A stretch of 64,000 bases of DNA from Hymenobacter sp. CRA2 (GCF_002007105.1 NZ_MVBC01000021.1:1-64000); one strand, 5' to 3'; shown: positions 35,467 to 43,887, counted from the first letter of the stretch. Notes: generated by a model not told the origin, from the letters alone. Program-made: numbers and translations.

Positions 35467-36115
35467 GGGGCTGAAGGCGGGCAAGAATGGCAGAAACAAT
35501 GTCGCGGGCGACGTCGGCTTTGGGCTTCAAGTCAAAGGTAGTCACGCGGTCAGCTTCCACGAGGGTGATTTTATTCGTGTCGTGGCGGAAGCCCGCGCCC
35601 GCGTCGCGCAGGGAATTCAGCACCACTAGGTCGAAGCGCTTGCGGCGGAGCTTGCCTTGAGCGTTCAGGAGTTCATCCTGCGTCTCCAACGCAAAACCGA
35701 CGGAAAATTGTTCAGGCCGCTTCGTCTGGCCGAGCGTGGCGGCGATGTCTACGTTCTTCACCAGCTCGATGGTGAGGGTTTCATCGGTGCCGTCGTCGCG
35801 CTTCTTGATTTTCTCCGCCGCCACGGTGCGCGGACGATAATCGGCCACAGCCGCGGCAAATACCCACACGTCGGCGGCCGGGGCTACGGCAGCGGCCGCT
35901 TCGTACATCTCCTGGGCTGTTTGCACCCGCACCACCTGCACCGCCGGGTGGCTGATGCTCAGGTTGGTCGGCCCGCTCACCAGCGTCACCTGAAAGCCAT
36001 TTTCGGCAAAGGTTTCGGCCAGGGCATAGCCCATCTTGCCGGTGGAGTGGTTGCCGATGAAACGGACCGGGTCAATGGGTTCGTAGGTGGGGCCGGCGGT
36101 GAGCAGAACGTGCAT
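35456..36115 (-). CDS. coaB: Phosphopantothenate--cysteine ligase domain protein (CoaB half of split CoaBC)
   Basis: This 219-residue protein begins MHVLLTAGPTYEPIDPVRFI and continues GNHSTGKMGYALAE, which is the nucleotide-binding start of CoaB. Later come VFAAAVADYRP and ELVKNVDIAATLG, where the Asn/Lys residues bind the acyl-phosphopantothenate intermediate. It ligates cysteine to 4'-phosphopantothenate in CoA synthesis. In most bacteria this domain is fused C-terminal to CoaC. Here the two domains are separate frames, with a ~109-bp palindromic element (36161-36269) exactly in the linker. It needs its own initiation site; no Shine-Dalgarno is evident. Confidence 0.92.
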   Translation of the reverse strand: MHVLLTAGPTYEPIDPVRFIGNHSTGKMGYALAETFAENGFQVTLVSGPTNLSISHPAVQVVRVQTAQEMYEAAAAVAPAADVWVFAAAVADYRPRTVAAEKIKKRDDGTDETLTIELVKNVDIAATLGQTKRPEQFSVGFALETQDELLNAQGKLRRKRFDLVVLNSLRDAGAGFRHDTNKITLVEADRVTTFDLKPKADVARDIVSAILARLQPHVA

Positions 36116-36160
36116 TCTTGGGAAGGAAGAATGGAAAGGGAAGAAGGAAAACGCCTGAAC

Positions 36161-36269
36161 GTCATGTCGAGCTTGTCGAGACATCTCGCTCGGGGCTAAT
36201 CCCTCGTTGCACGAGAAAGTTACTATAGGGCGTCAGCACGCGAGATGTCTCGGCTGCGCTCGACATGAC
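36161..36269. repeat. Palindromic element, family A copy 3, lying between coaC and coaB
   Basis: Ends are GTCATGTCGAG and CTCGACATGAC. The arms pair imperfectly. The entire 109 bases match the reverse complement of the element at 41190-41299 at all but roughly seven positions, including the asymmetric core (CGGGGCTAAT, then CGTTGCACGAGAAAGTTACTAT). Such identity between unlinked intergenic copies indicates recent spread. It starts two bases before the coaC stop codon on the minus strand. Confidence 0.88.
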
Positions 36270-36271
36270 AT

Positions 36272-36835
36272 TCAATTTGGCTGTTGCTTATCGGCGAAAA
36301 ATGCCTCCAGCTCGCGCACAATGTCCTCAGGTTCCAGCATACGGCCGGGGCCCGACAAGCCGCTGGCCAGCTCGCCGGCCGGCGAGTCGAGCACGCGCAC
36401 GCCGTCTTGGCGCAGCTGAGCCAGGTTGCGTTGGGTGGCGGGGTGCTGGTACATGTCGAGGTCCATGGCCGGGGCTACCAGCGTAGGGCAGCGCGCCGAC
36501 AGGTACACGGCCGTGAGCAGGTTGGGGCACTGGCCGTGAGCCAAATTGGCCAGGGTATTGGCGCTGGCCGGCGCAATGAGCAGCGCGTCGGCCCACAGGC
36601 CCAGGTCCACGTGGTTGTGCCACACGCCGCCGGCTTCGTCCTTGATGAAGCCCTGTAGTACGGGGCGCTTGGCCAGGGTGGCCAGGGTCAGGGGCGTAAC
36701 AAAAGCCGAAGCCGAGGGCGTCAGGATAACCTGCACCTCGGCTTCGGCTTTGATGAGCAGCCGCACCAGGGCGGCCGATTTGTAGGCGGCAATGCTACCG
36801 CTTACGCCCAGCACAATGCGGCGGGAAGCCAGCAT
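36272..36835 (-). CDS. coaC: Phosphopantothenoylcysteine decarboxylase (CoaC half of split CoaBC)
   Basis: This 187-residue flavoprotein starts RRIVLGVSGSIAAYKSAALV (FMN-binding). Catalytic His lies in WHNHVDLGLWAD, and LLIAPASANTLANLAHG follows. The substrate clamp reads PAMDLDMYQHP, where E. coli has PXMNXXMW; I believe the Asp version is usual in Bacteroidota. It decarboxylates phosphopantothenoylcysteine in CoA synthesis. The frame stops with TGA at 36272-36274 directly at the edge of the palindromic element, where the CoaB domain would normally continue. Confidence 0.92.
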   Translation of the reverse strand: MLASRRIVLGVSGSIAAYKSAALVRLLIKAEAEVQVILTPSASAFVTPLTLATLAKRPVLQGFIKDEAGGVWHNHVDLGLWADALLIAPASANTLANLAHGQCPNLLTAVYLSARCPTLVAPAMDLDMYQHPATQRNLAQLRQDGVRVLDSPAGELASGLSGPGRMLEPEDIVRELEAFFADKQQPN

Positions 36836-36860
36836 AAGCAGCGCAGGCTGATACGTGAGA

Positions 36861-37202
36861 CTACTCGGCTTTCTCGGCCGTGGGCTCCTCCAGCTCGGGC
36901 GTGCGGAAGGTCACTTTGCCTTCCAGAAACTCCTCGATGGCGAGGTTGGTGGGCTTGGGCAGGCGCTCGTAGTGCTTGCTGATTTCGATCTGCTCGCGGT
37001 TTTCGAACACCTCTTCGAGGTTGTCGACCGTGGTGGCAAACTCCGACAGCTTGCCGTTCAGCTCTTCCTTGAGCTTCACCGAAATCTGGTTGGCGCGCTT
37101 CGAAATGATGGCAATCGACTCGTACACGTTGCCGGTTTCGTTCACGAAATCCGACAGGTTGCGCGTAACGATGGAAGCAGGAACGTTGCTCGGTACTTTC
37201 AT
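36861..37202 (-). CDS. rpoZ: DNA-directed RNA polymerase subunit omega
   Basis: This 113-residue protein of the Bacteroidota omega type contains IVTRNLSDFVNETGNVYESI and AIISKRANQISVKLKEEL, the conserved omega/Rpb6 helices, followed by KPTNLAIEEFLEGKV. Omega helps assemble the beta-prime subunit. Its location between bamD and coaBC is a conserved Bacteroidota arrangement. ATG 37202 gives MKVPSNVPASI, the normal N-terminus. The gap to coaC is 25 bases, indicating co-transcription. Confidence 0.93.
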   Translation of the reverse strand: MKVPSNVPASIVTRNLSDFVNETGNVYESIAIISKRANQISVKLKEELNGKLSEFATTVDNLEEVFENREQIEISKHYERLPKPTNLAIEEFLEGKVTFRTPELEEPTAEKAE

Positions 37203-37315
37203 GGCTTGAGGGGTCAAATTGTCAAATGGCTAAATCGTTGAATTGCTAGCGTTGGCGGGGGGTGCTTGGCAGTGGGCCCAGCCGTTTAACCATGCAGCAA
37301 TTTAACCATTAAAGA

Positions 37316-38161
37316 TTAGTTGGTGGTTTGGGCCGTGTTAGGGGCTCCCGTCGGCGCCGGGTGGTCTTTGAGGAACTTCTGCGCGGTGTCGTAGGCCACT
37401 TCGGCTTCCTTCAGGCTCTTGCTCTGCGGGAAGGCATCCACGAAAGCCTGGTAGAAAGCCACGGTTTCCAGGTAACGGTCGCGCTGCTTTTCCTCCACCG
37501 ATTCGCGGGCCAGGTCATACTGCGACATAACCTTCAGGAAAGCGGCCTGCTCGCCGTACGCCGAAGCGGGGTACTGCTGCTGGAAGGTCGTCAGGGCCAC
37601 CACGGCCGACTGGTAGTAGCGCAGCGAGTAGTACAGCTTGGCGCCTTCGAAGGCCTTCACTTCCATTTTCTTCTGCAGCTCGCTCGACATGCCCTCGGCT
37701 TCCTGGCGGAACTTGCTTTCGGGGTGGCGGTTCAGAAAATCCTGAATGGCGGCCACGGCCTGCACGGTATTGGTCTGGTCCAGTTCGTACTCGGGGGAGT
37801 CGCGGAACAGGGCCTTGGCGTGCATGAACTCGGCTTCCTCGGCCAGGGGCGAAGCCGGGTACACCGTCGCGAACTGGTCGAAGTAGTAGGCGGCGAGCGT
37901 GTAGTTGCGCTGGCGGAAGTTGGTGTGGGCGAAGTAGAACTCCGCTTTTTCTGCTTCGGGGCGGCCTTTCAGCAACGGAATCAAGGGCTCGAGCAGGGTG
38001 CCGGCCTTGTAGTAGTCGTGCTTGTTTTCGTAGTAGTCGATGGCCGCAGTGTACTTCTGGTTCACGTCGGTGCTCTTGAGCAGCTTTTGATAGGAGCTGC
38101 AGGCACCGAGCAACAGAGTGCTCATCAGCAGGGCAGCGACGCGGAGACGGAGTACGGGCAT
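37316..38161 (-). CDS. bamD: Outer membrane protein assembly factor BamD
   Basis: This 281-residue lipoprotein has a signal peptide ending LLMSTLLLGAC and then SSYQKLLKSTDVNQKY, the hallmark of Bacteroidota BamD. TPR units follow (KAEFYFAHTNFRQRNYTLAA, AYYFDQFATVYPASPLAEEA). It is part of the Bam complex that inserts barrel proteins in the outer membrane. A perfect TACCTTTG box lies only 8 bases before ATG 38161, so the transcript may have almost no leader. The tail (APTGAPNTAQTTN) is low complexity. Confidence 0.92.
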   Translation of the reverse strand: MPVLRLRVAALLMSTLLLGACSSYQKLLKSTDVNQKYTAAIDYYENKHDYYKAGTLLEPLIPLLKGRPEAEKAEFYFAHTNFRQRNYTLAAYYFDQFATVYPASPLAEEAEFMHAKALFRDSPEYELDQTNTVQAVAAIQDFLNRHPESKFRQEAEGMSSELQKKMEVKAFEGAKLYYSLRYYQSAVVALTTFQQQYPASAYGEQAAFLKVMSQYDLARESVEEKQRDRYLETVAFYQAFVDAFPQSKSLKEAEVAYDTAQKFLKDHPAPTGAPNTAQTTN

Positions 38162-38169
38162 AAGGGAGG

Positions 38170-38177
38170 CAAAGGTA
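38170..38177 (-). promoter_or_regulatory. -7 promoter box abutting the bamD start
   Basis: On the minus strand this reads TACCTTTG, followed by 8 bases and the bamD ATG. If transcription starts 4-8 bases after the box, as in other Bacteroidota, the mRNA would be leaderless or nearly so. Confidence 0.55.
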
Positions 38178-38262
38178 AGGATTTGGCGCGGGCGACGCAA
38201 AGCCGCTCATCGTCAGGAGGCCGGCGCGGCGGCAAAGGTTGCGCCGCGCAGGGCCCTAACAT

Positions 38263-40020
38263 TCAAGGACGTGTTTTAGTGCTACTTGCCGGCTTGGGTA
38301 CGGCCGCCGCAGGTTTGGCCGTGGGCGTAGGTACTGCGGGCTTAGCAGCGGGTTTGGCTTTGGGAGCCGGCTTGGTTTTGCCCTTAGCAGGCTGAGCTTT
38401 CGATTTGGCTTTGGGCTTGGCCTTTTTGACGGGCAGCGCGAAATGCTTGCCTAGCACCTGCCGGCGCGTGGGCTTCTGCTCGATCAGCCACTGAAAGCCC
38501 TTGAGCTGCTTGTCCTCCTCCTTCAGCTCGTGGGGAGGAATAAAGCTGGCGTCGGGGTTGGTAAGGAAGCTGATGGTTTGCAGCTTGCTTTCGGCAAAGC
38601 GCAGGGCCATGTTGGCCGACAGGGCCTTGTTGACGCCGGTGGTGGCCGTGTCGTTATCAAGGGCATAGTAGAGGCTTTCGGCGTTGCCGAGCACGTCCAC
38701 TTTGCGCAGCTTGTTGTCCTGGAAATACGCCACCATGTTACGGCCCTTCACCTGATTGAAATTCAGCAAGGTATCCTGCCCGATGATGAAGGAGTTGGCG
38801 TACAGGCGCATCTGATCAATCTTCTGTCGCCGCAGCCGAATTTCCATGGAATCGGCCGTGAGCTGGTTTTTTTGGCTCCAGAGCACCGGCTTGGTGTTCA
38901 GGTAAATGACCGAGTCGCGGCGGTTGTAGGTCAGCGAGTCGCAGCGGCCCTGCAGGTCGCCGCGGAAGATTTTCACCTTGCGGTAGGCGTAGATGATGCC
39001 CGGGTCGTTGGTGGCGCGGCTTTCCACGTTCACCAGCGTATCGGCAGCCAGGTACAAGGTGTCGCGGTCGGTGATGTTGCGCATCACCGGCGAGCCGTAC
39101 ACCTTGGCTCGTCCCAGCCCGCGCCAGTAGCGGCCCACGTCGCCCCGAATCACCACGTTGTCCTTCTTGGCCGTCATCGACACGTGGCCGGTGGCCACGC
39201 CGTACTGCCGCGCTTCGTCGTACACCAGCTTGTCGCCGCCAAGCAGGTAGTTCGGCGTTTCGATCTTGGCGTTCTGCTGGAAGTCCGACACCCGGGTACG
39301 GGTGTCGTAGGTGCCTTTTTCGGCGTACAGGTTGCCCTGCTTGCCCTGAATGCGCGTCGGCCCGAAGAAATAGGCCACCTTGCTCTGGGTGTTGTACTGC
39401 AGCGTGTCGGTATCGATGCGGTTGTCCTTGGTCACCAGCCGCACGTTGGTGCGGAAGCTAAACACCTGTGTCTGCGTGTTGTAGTAGCCGCGCTGCGAGT
39501 CGAGGGTATTTTCGGGGTCGGTGAGGTGGCCGCCGGTGCTGTAGAAGGCGGTGCGGCGGTTCAAGTCGTAGTCCAGCACGGAGGTGGTCAGCGTCATGCG
39601 CGGGTCGCGCATGACCACGTTGCCGGTCATGCGGGCGGTGCGCTTGTCGCCGTCGTAATAGCCCCGGTCGCCGGTGATGGTGATGGTGTCGTTCTGCACC
39701 ACGCGCACGTTGCTGAACGCCTCGATGGCGTTGCGGTCGATGTACTGGTAGGCCGAGTCGCAGTACAGCAGCGCGTCTTCCTGCTTAAAGCTCACGTTGC
39801 CGATGAGCTTGCGGATTTGCTGGCCGTTGAAGGAACCGCCCACCAGCGTGCCGGCCCCCAGCAGCTCTACGCGCTGGCCTTTAGGCGGAGTGGTGGGCCC
39901 CTGCCCTTTCGACGCGGGGCGTGCGGGAATGGGCTGCGCGGGGGCAGTGGGGCGCTGGGCCCACGCCAGGGGCGCGCTCAGCAGCAACGAGAAGACTACG
40001 AGAAGAAAACGAAGGCGCAT
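38263..40020 (-). CDS. OstA-like (LptA/LptD-N-like) envelope protein
   Basis: This protein has 585 residues from ATG 40020, with a signal peptide (MRLRFLLVVFSLLLSAPLAW then AQ). Next is the OstA-like beta-jellyroll repeat region: LIGNVSFKQEDALLYCDSAY, ARMTGNVVMRDP, GDRGYYDGDK and ATGHVSMTAKKDNVVIRGD. Such domains bind lipopolysaccharide acyl chains during export. The C-terminal 60 residues are a Lys/Ala/Pro-rich tail (KPKAKSKAQPAKGKTKPAPK). It precedes bamD by about 100 bases, consistent with an outer-membrane biogenesis block. A TACTTTTG box lies 6 bases before the start. Confidence 0.88.
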   Translation of the reverse strand: MRLRFLLVVFSLLLSAPLAWAQRPTAPAQPIPARPASKGQGPTTPPKGQRVELLGAGTLVGGSFNGQQIRKLIGNVSFKQEDALLYCDSAYQYIDRNAIEAFSNVRVVQNDTITITGDRGYYDGDKRTARMTGNVVMRDPRMTLTTSVLDYDLNRRTAFYSTGGHLTDPENTLDSQRGYYNTQTQVFSFRTNVRLVTKDNRIDTDTLQYNTQSKVAYFFGPTRIQGKQGNLYAEKGTYDTRTRVSDFQQNAKIETPNYLLGGDKLVYDEARQYGVATGHVSMTAKKDNVVIRGDVGRYWRGLGRAKVYGSPVMRNITDRDTLYLAADTLVNVESRATNDPGIIYAYRKVKIFRGDLQGRCDSLTYNRRDSVIYLNTKPVLWSQKNQLTADSMEIRLRRQKIDQMRLYANSFIIGQDTLLNFNQVKGRNMVAYFQDNKLRKVDVLGNAESLYYALDNDTATTGVNKALSANMALRFAESKLQTISFLTNPDASFIPPHELKEEDKQLKGFQWLIEQKPTRRQVLGKHFALPVKKAKPKAKSKAQPAKGKTKPAPKAKPAAKPAVPTPTAKPAAAVPKPASSTKTRP

Positions 40021-40026
40021 GCGGCG

Positions 40027-40034
40027 CAAAAGTA
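40027..40034 (-). promoter_or_regulatory. -7 promoter box abutting the ostA-like start
   Basis: On the minus strand this reads TACTTTTG, then CGCCGC, then the ATG. The start codon is fixed by the signal peptide, so the mRNA is predicted to be leaderless. Confidence 0.55.
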
Positions 40035-40047
40035 CGGAACCCCCGCC

Positions 40048-41004
40048 CTAACGCATATGCCGTCCGTTTGGTGCATTAGCCGCCGCCTGAGGAACCGCAG
40101 CGGAAGCCGGCCGGCCACGGCGGCCCAGCAGGCTCAGCAGCACCGGCACATTGTCGACCTCGATACCGTCGGGCCGGCAGCTCAGCAGGCGCTCAATGGC
40201 TTTGCGGGAGCGGCCACCGAATACCACCACCTGCAGCCCGCGGGCATGCGCCTGCACCACCCGCTCCGGCGTGATGATGTACTTGGACAGCACCACGGCT
40301 TCTACTCCCGTCGCGGTGGCTTCGCCCAGCCGCTGGTCAAAGTTCTCGTTGATTTCCAGGCCCAGATCAGCCCCCGGCAGCTCGCGCCGCAGCTGCCGCA
40401 ACGAGGGCGCATAGTCAGTCAGGATGAGCACCCGAGCCAGCGGTACGCGATGCTGGCGCAGCACCCGCCCCAGCGCCCGCACCAGCATGGGGGAGCGGAC
40501 GTAGGGCGTAGCACCGGCCGCGCCGTCTTCTTCGTGCAGGTCCAGGTGCAGATAGGGAAACGTGGGCTGGTCGGCCAGCTCGGTCAGCAATTCGTCGAAC
40601 GTGGCAATACGCTCGTGCTGAAACCAATCATACGGCCAGCCGCCATGGTAACGCAGCTGCGTAAGCTCGGCGGCGGTATGCTGGCTAATATAGCCCTGCA
40701 CGCCGGTGCGGTTCGCGAGGTCCACGTCGTGAAAGAGCATGGGCACGCTGTCGCGGCTGAGTTGAATGTCGATTTCCACGCCGTCGGCGCCGCGCTCCAG
40801 GGCATGCCGGATGCCAGCCAGGCTGCTCGGAGGCAAGGGGTTGAAGGGATTGATGGGCGTGAAAAAGCCCGAGCCGGCATGCCCGATTACCTGTGGGCTG
40901 TCCAGTCGGTGTCGGCCCCGCTGCCGGTTGGCACTGCTTGGGCGCGCGCAACCCATCAGCAGCAAGCAGCTCAGTACTACACCCAAGAGTAAATTTGTAC
41001 GCAT
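40048..41004 (-). CDS. Glycerophosphodiester phosphodiesterase lipoprotein
   Basis: This 318-residue protein has a lipoprotein signal (VVLSCLLLMGC). GDPD catalytic motifs are IGHAGSGFF near residue 40, GADGVEIDIQLSRDSVPMLF near residue 73 with Glu and Asp metal ligands, and HDVDLANRTG with the second His. It hydrolyses glycerophosphodiesters to glycerol-3-phosphate and an alcohol in the periplasm. It is the first gene of the minus-strand block but is probably transcribed separately from the ostA-like gene, which has its own promoter box. Confidence 0.9.
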   Translation of the reverse strand: MRTNLLLGVVLSCLLLMGCARPSSANRQRGRHRLDSPQVIGHAGSGFFTPINPFNPLPPSSLAGIRHALERGADGVEIDIQLSRDSVPMLFHDVDLANRTGVQGYISQHTAAELTQLRYHGGWPYDWFQHERIATFDELLTELADQPTFPYLHLDLHEEDGAAGATPYVRSPMLVRALGRVLRQHRVPLARVLILTDYAPSLRQLRRELPGADLGLEINENFDQRLGEATATGVEAVVLSKYIITPERVVQAHARGLQVVVFGGRSRKAIERLLSCRPDGIEVDNVPVLLSLLGRRGRPASAAVPQAAANAPNGRHMR

Positions 41005-41189
41005 CGCCCCCGCTGAGTTTCGATACCCTGGAATCAGGCAGCTATTCCTACTGCCCCACTCTGCGGGTGTACTGCCATAAGGCCGCGTAGGTTGAGGCTG
41101 GTAAGTATCCTGCAGGCTACTGCCACAAAACTTCAGGCGTGCGGACTTTTAGAGCCCTATCCGACAAGTGGTACAGACTGAAATAGGCG

Positions 41190-41299
41190 GTCATGTCGAG
41201 CGAAGCCGAGACATCTCGCGTGCTGATGCCCGATAGTAACTTTCTCGTGCAACGAGAGGATTAGCCCCGAGCGAAATGTCTCGACAAGCTCGACATGAC
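41190..41299. repeat. Palindromic element, family A copy 4, inverted relative to copy 3
   Basis: Ends are GTCATGTCGAG and CTCGACATGAC. Reverse complemented, it is nearly identical over its whole length to 36161-36269. It lies alone in the 392-base gap between the phosphodiesterase and tilS; the rest of 41005-41338 shows nothing else recognisable. Confidence 0.88.
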
Positions 41300-41338
41300 G
41301 CCCTGAACCTGTCGAATAGACTTTTAAGCTCAGGACAA

Positions 41339-41372
41339 TTGTTTCCTGCCCCCGGCCGCGGCGCTACCTTTG
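41339..41372 (+). promoter_or_regulatory. Promoter of tilS
   Basis: A TACCTTTG -7 box at 41365-41372 perfectly matches TAnnTTTG. A TTG at 41339-41341 could be the -33 element (23-base spacing, on the long side). The ATG is 24 bases after the box. Confidence 0.55.
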
Positions 41373-41396
41373 CAGCAGCTTTTGCGCTTTCCCGTT

Positions 41397-42731
41397 ATGC
41401 TCTCCGACCTCGTCCGCCGCTTTATCCTCGATAATCAACTCTTCGACCCCGCTACCGACCAAGTGTTGGTAGCCGTCAGCGGCGGCCTCGATTCGGTGGT
41501 GCTCCTGGATGTGCTGCACCGCATGGGCGTGGGCGTGGGCGTGGCGCACTGCCACTTCGGGCTGCGCGGCGAGGAATCCGACGCCGACGAGGAATTCGTG
41601 CGCAAGCTGGCCAAGAAGTACGGCGTGCCCTACTTCGCCGAGTTCTTCGACACCAAAGGCTTTGCCGAGCAGGAAGGGCTGTCGACGCAGATGGCGGCCC
41701 GCGTGCTGCGCTACCAGTGGTTTGAGCAGGTCCGCCGCAGCCAGGGCCTCGACTACGTGGCCACGGCCCACCACCAGCGCGACGCGGCCGAAACCATGCT
41801 GCTCAACCTCACCCACGGCACCGGCCTTTCGGGGCTGCACGGCATCCCGGTGCGGCAGGGCCGCGTGGTACGTCCGCTGCTGGGCGCCGCCAAAGATGAT
41901 TTGTACGACTACGTGGTGGAAAAGCACTTGGCCTGGCGCGAAGACTCCAGCAACGACAGCACCCTGTACCAGCGCAACCGCCTGCGCCACGACGTGCTGC
42001 CGGTGCTGCGCGAGCTGAACCCCAACTTGGACCAGACCCTGCAGCACACCGCCGAGCGGGTGCGCGGCGCCGAGCTGCTGGTACAGCACCTGGTAGATCA
42101 GACGACCAAAGAAGTCCGCCGCGACGAGGCTGAAGCCACTTACATCAATATCGCCGTGCTGCAGGCCACGCCCGCCACGGCCGTGCTGCTGCACGAAATG
42201 CTGCGGCCGTTCCACTTCTCCTGGCTGGTGGTGAAGGACATCGTGGAGTCCTTCCGTTCGGTGTCGGGCAAGCAGTTTGAGTCGCCCACGCATCGGCTGG
42301 TGAAGGACCGCGACCAGCTGGTCATCACCCCCAAAAACCTCAGCGGCTTCGGCACTTACCGGTGGCCCGAAGGCCAGGCCGAATTAGTGGTAGATAAACT
42401 TCGGCTGACCGCCAAAGAACGTGATGCGGCCGGTTACTCGGTAGCCAAAGCCAAGGACGTAGCTGCCCTCGACCTCGACAAGCTCAAGTTTCCCCTGACG
42501 CTGCGCCGCTGGCGCGAGGGCGACTGGTTTATGCCCATCGGCCTGAAGGGCAAGAAGAAAATCAGCGACTTTCTTATCGACCAGAAGGTGCCGCTGAACC
42601 TGAAAGACCAGGTGCTGCTGCTCACCTCCGCCGACGGAAAAATCGTGTGGGTGGTAGGCATGCGCCCCGACGACCGGTTCAAGGTGACCGAAGAGACGCA
42701 GCGGGTGCTGGAGGTGCGCCAGCAACGCTAA
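41397..42731 (+). CDS. tilS: tRNA(Ile)-lysidine synthase
   Basis: This 444-residue protein has the PP-loop ATP-pyrophosphatase motif VAVSGGLDSVVLLD at residues 26-39, HCHFGLRGEESDADEEF, and the TilS-specific ATAHHQRDAAETMLLNL and GTGLSGLHGI. The C-terminal domain contains LRRWREGDWFMPIGLKGKKK, typical of TilS tRNA recognition. It converts cytidine 34 of tRNA(Ile2) to lysidine using lysine and ATP and is essential for AUA decoding. ATG 41397 follows a consensus promoter. Confidence 0.95.
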   Translation: MLSDLVRRFILDNQLFDPATDQVLVAVSGGLDSVVLLDVLHRMGVGVGVAHCHFGLRGEESDADEEFVRKLAKKYGVPYFAEFFDTKGFAEQEGLSTQMAARVLRYQWFEQVRRSQGLDYVATAHHQRDAAETMLLNLTHGTGLSGLHGIPVRQGRVVRPLLGAAKDDLYDYVVEKHLAWREDSSNDSTLYQRNRLRHDVLPVLRELNPNLDQTLQHTAERVRGAELLVQHLVDQTTKEVRRDEAEATYINIAVLQATPATAVLLHEMLRPFHFSWLVVKDIVESFRSVSGKQFESPTHRLVKDRDQLVITPKNLSGFGTYRWPEGQAELVVDKLRLTAKERDAAGYSVAKAKDVAALDLDKLKFPLTLRRWREGDWFMPIGLKGKKKISDFLIDQKVPLNLKDQVLLLTSADGKIVWVVGMRPDDRFKVTEETQRVLEVRQQR

Positions 42732-42791
42732 AACTCGCGCTGGCCGGTGTTTTCCAGGCTTGTTCTGCGTGCTCCTGCTATTATTTTGTTC

Positions 42792-42820
42792 AAACGCCGG
42801 CCTCGCGCCGGCGTTTTGCA
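42792..42820 (+). terminator. Terminator after tilS
   Basis: AAACGCCGGC (42792-42801) and GCCGGCGTTT (42807-42816) form a perfect stem with a short loop. The following T-run is short. Confidence 0.65.
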
Positions 42821-42914
42821 TTTCGGTTAAAAACTCCAGCCCCAACGCGCAGCACTACGCCCCGCTGCTTACCTTGCAGGCGTAACCCCATCATCAATTC
42901 CCAATCACCACCCC

Positions 42915-43865
42915 ATGAAAGTAACCGTTGTAGGGGCCGGCAACGTAGGCGCTACCTGTGCCGATGTGCTTGCCACCCGCGAAATTGCCAACGAAGTAGT
43001 TCTGGTTGACATCAAAGAAGGCATTGCCGAAGGCAAAGCCCTCGACATCTGGCAAAAGGCTCCCATCATTGGTTACGACACGCGCACGGTGGGCGTCACC
43101 AATGACTACGCCCGCACTGCCGATTCCGACGTGGTGGTTATCACCTCGGGCCTGCCCCGCAAGCCCGGCATGAGCCGCGACGACCTCATTTCGGTTAACG
43201 CCGGCATCGTGAAGTCGGTGACCGAAAACGTGGTGAAGTACTCGCCCAACGCCATCATCATCGTCGTATCGAACCCGCTCGACGTGATGACCTACCAGGC
43301 GCACCTCACCTCGGGCCTGCCCCGCGAAAAGGTGTTCGGCATGGCCGGCATCCTCGACACGGCCCGCTACCGCGCGTTCCTGGCCGAGGCCCTGAACGTG
43401 AGCCCCAAAGACATTCAGGCCGTGCTGATGGGCGGCCACGGCGACACCATGGTGCCGCTGCCCCGCTACACCACCGTGGGCGGCATCCCCGTTACGGAGC
43501 TAATCGGTAAGGAGCAGCTGGACGCCATCGTGCAGCGCACCGCCGTGGGTGGTGGCGAGCTGGTGAAGCTGATGGGTACTTCGGCCTGGTACGCTCCCGG
43601 CGCCGCTGCCGCCCAGATGGTAGAGGCCATCGTGCGCGACCAGCGCCGGGTGTTCCCGGTGTGCATCGAGCTGAAAGGCGAGTACGGCATCGACGGCGTG
43701 TACCTGGGTGCTCCGGTTATCCTGGGCAAGAATGGTATCGAGCGCGTGATTGAATTGCAGCTCAACGACGAGGAAAAGCAGCTGCTGGAAACCTCGCGCG
43801 GCCACGTGAAAGAAGTAATGGACGCGCTGGACAACCTGGGCAAAGCTCAGCCGGCCAACGCGTAA
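42915..43865 (+). CDS. mdh: Malate dehydrogenase
   Basis: This 316-residue NAD-dependent enzyme of the LDH-like MDH class has VVGAGNVGATCADVLA at the N-terminus and the mobile loop LPRKPGMSRDDLI with substrate-binding Arg residues. It also has VSNPLDVMTY and the catalytic His in LMGGHGDTMVPLPRY. It oxidises malate to oxaloacetate in the TCA cycle. Length and motifs are complete. It is followed by a strong terminator at 43888. Confidence 0.96.
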   Translation: MKVTVVGAGNVGATCADVLATREIANEVVLVDIKEGIAEGKALDIWQKAPIIGYDTRTVGVTNDYARTADSDVVVITSGLPRKPGMSRDDLISVNAGIVKSVTENVVKYSPNAIIIVVSNPLDVMTYQAHLTSGLPREKVFGMAGILDTARYRAFLAEALNVSPKDIQAVLMGGHGDTMVPLPRYTTVGGIPVTELIGKEQLDAIVQRTAVGGGELVKLMGTSAWYAPGAAAAQMVEAIVRDQRRVFPVCIELKGEYGIDGVYLGAPVILGKNGIERVIELQLNDEEKQLLETSRGHVKEVMDALDNLGKAQPANA

Positions 43866-43887
43866 GCCATTGGGCTTACGCCCGCTT

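Noticed and set aside
38530-40992. 820-codon plus-strand frame antisense to the ostA-like and phosphodiesterase genes
   Set aside because: It is a shadow of two clear genes in GC-rich DNA, with Val/His/Gly/Gln-rich composition typical of antisense frames.
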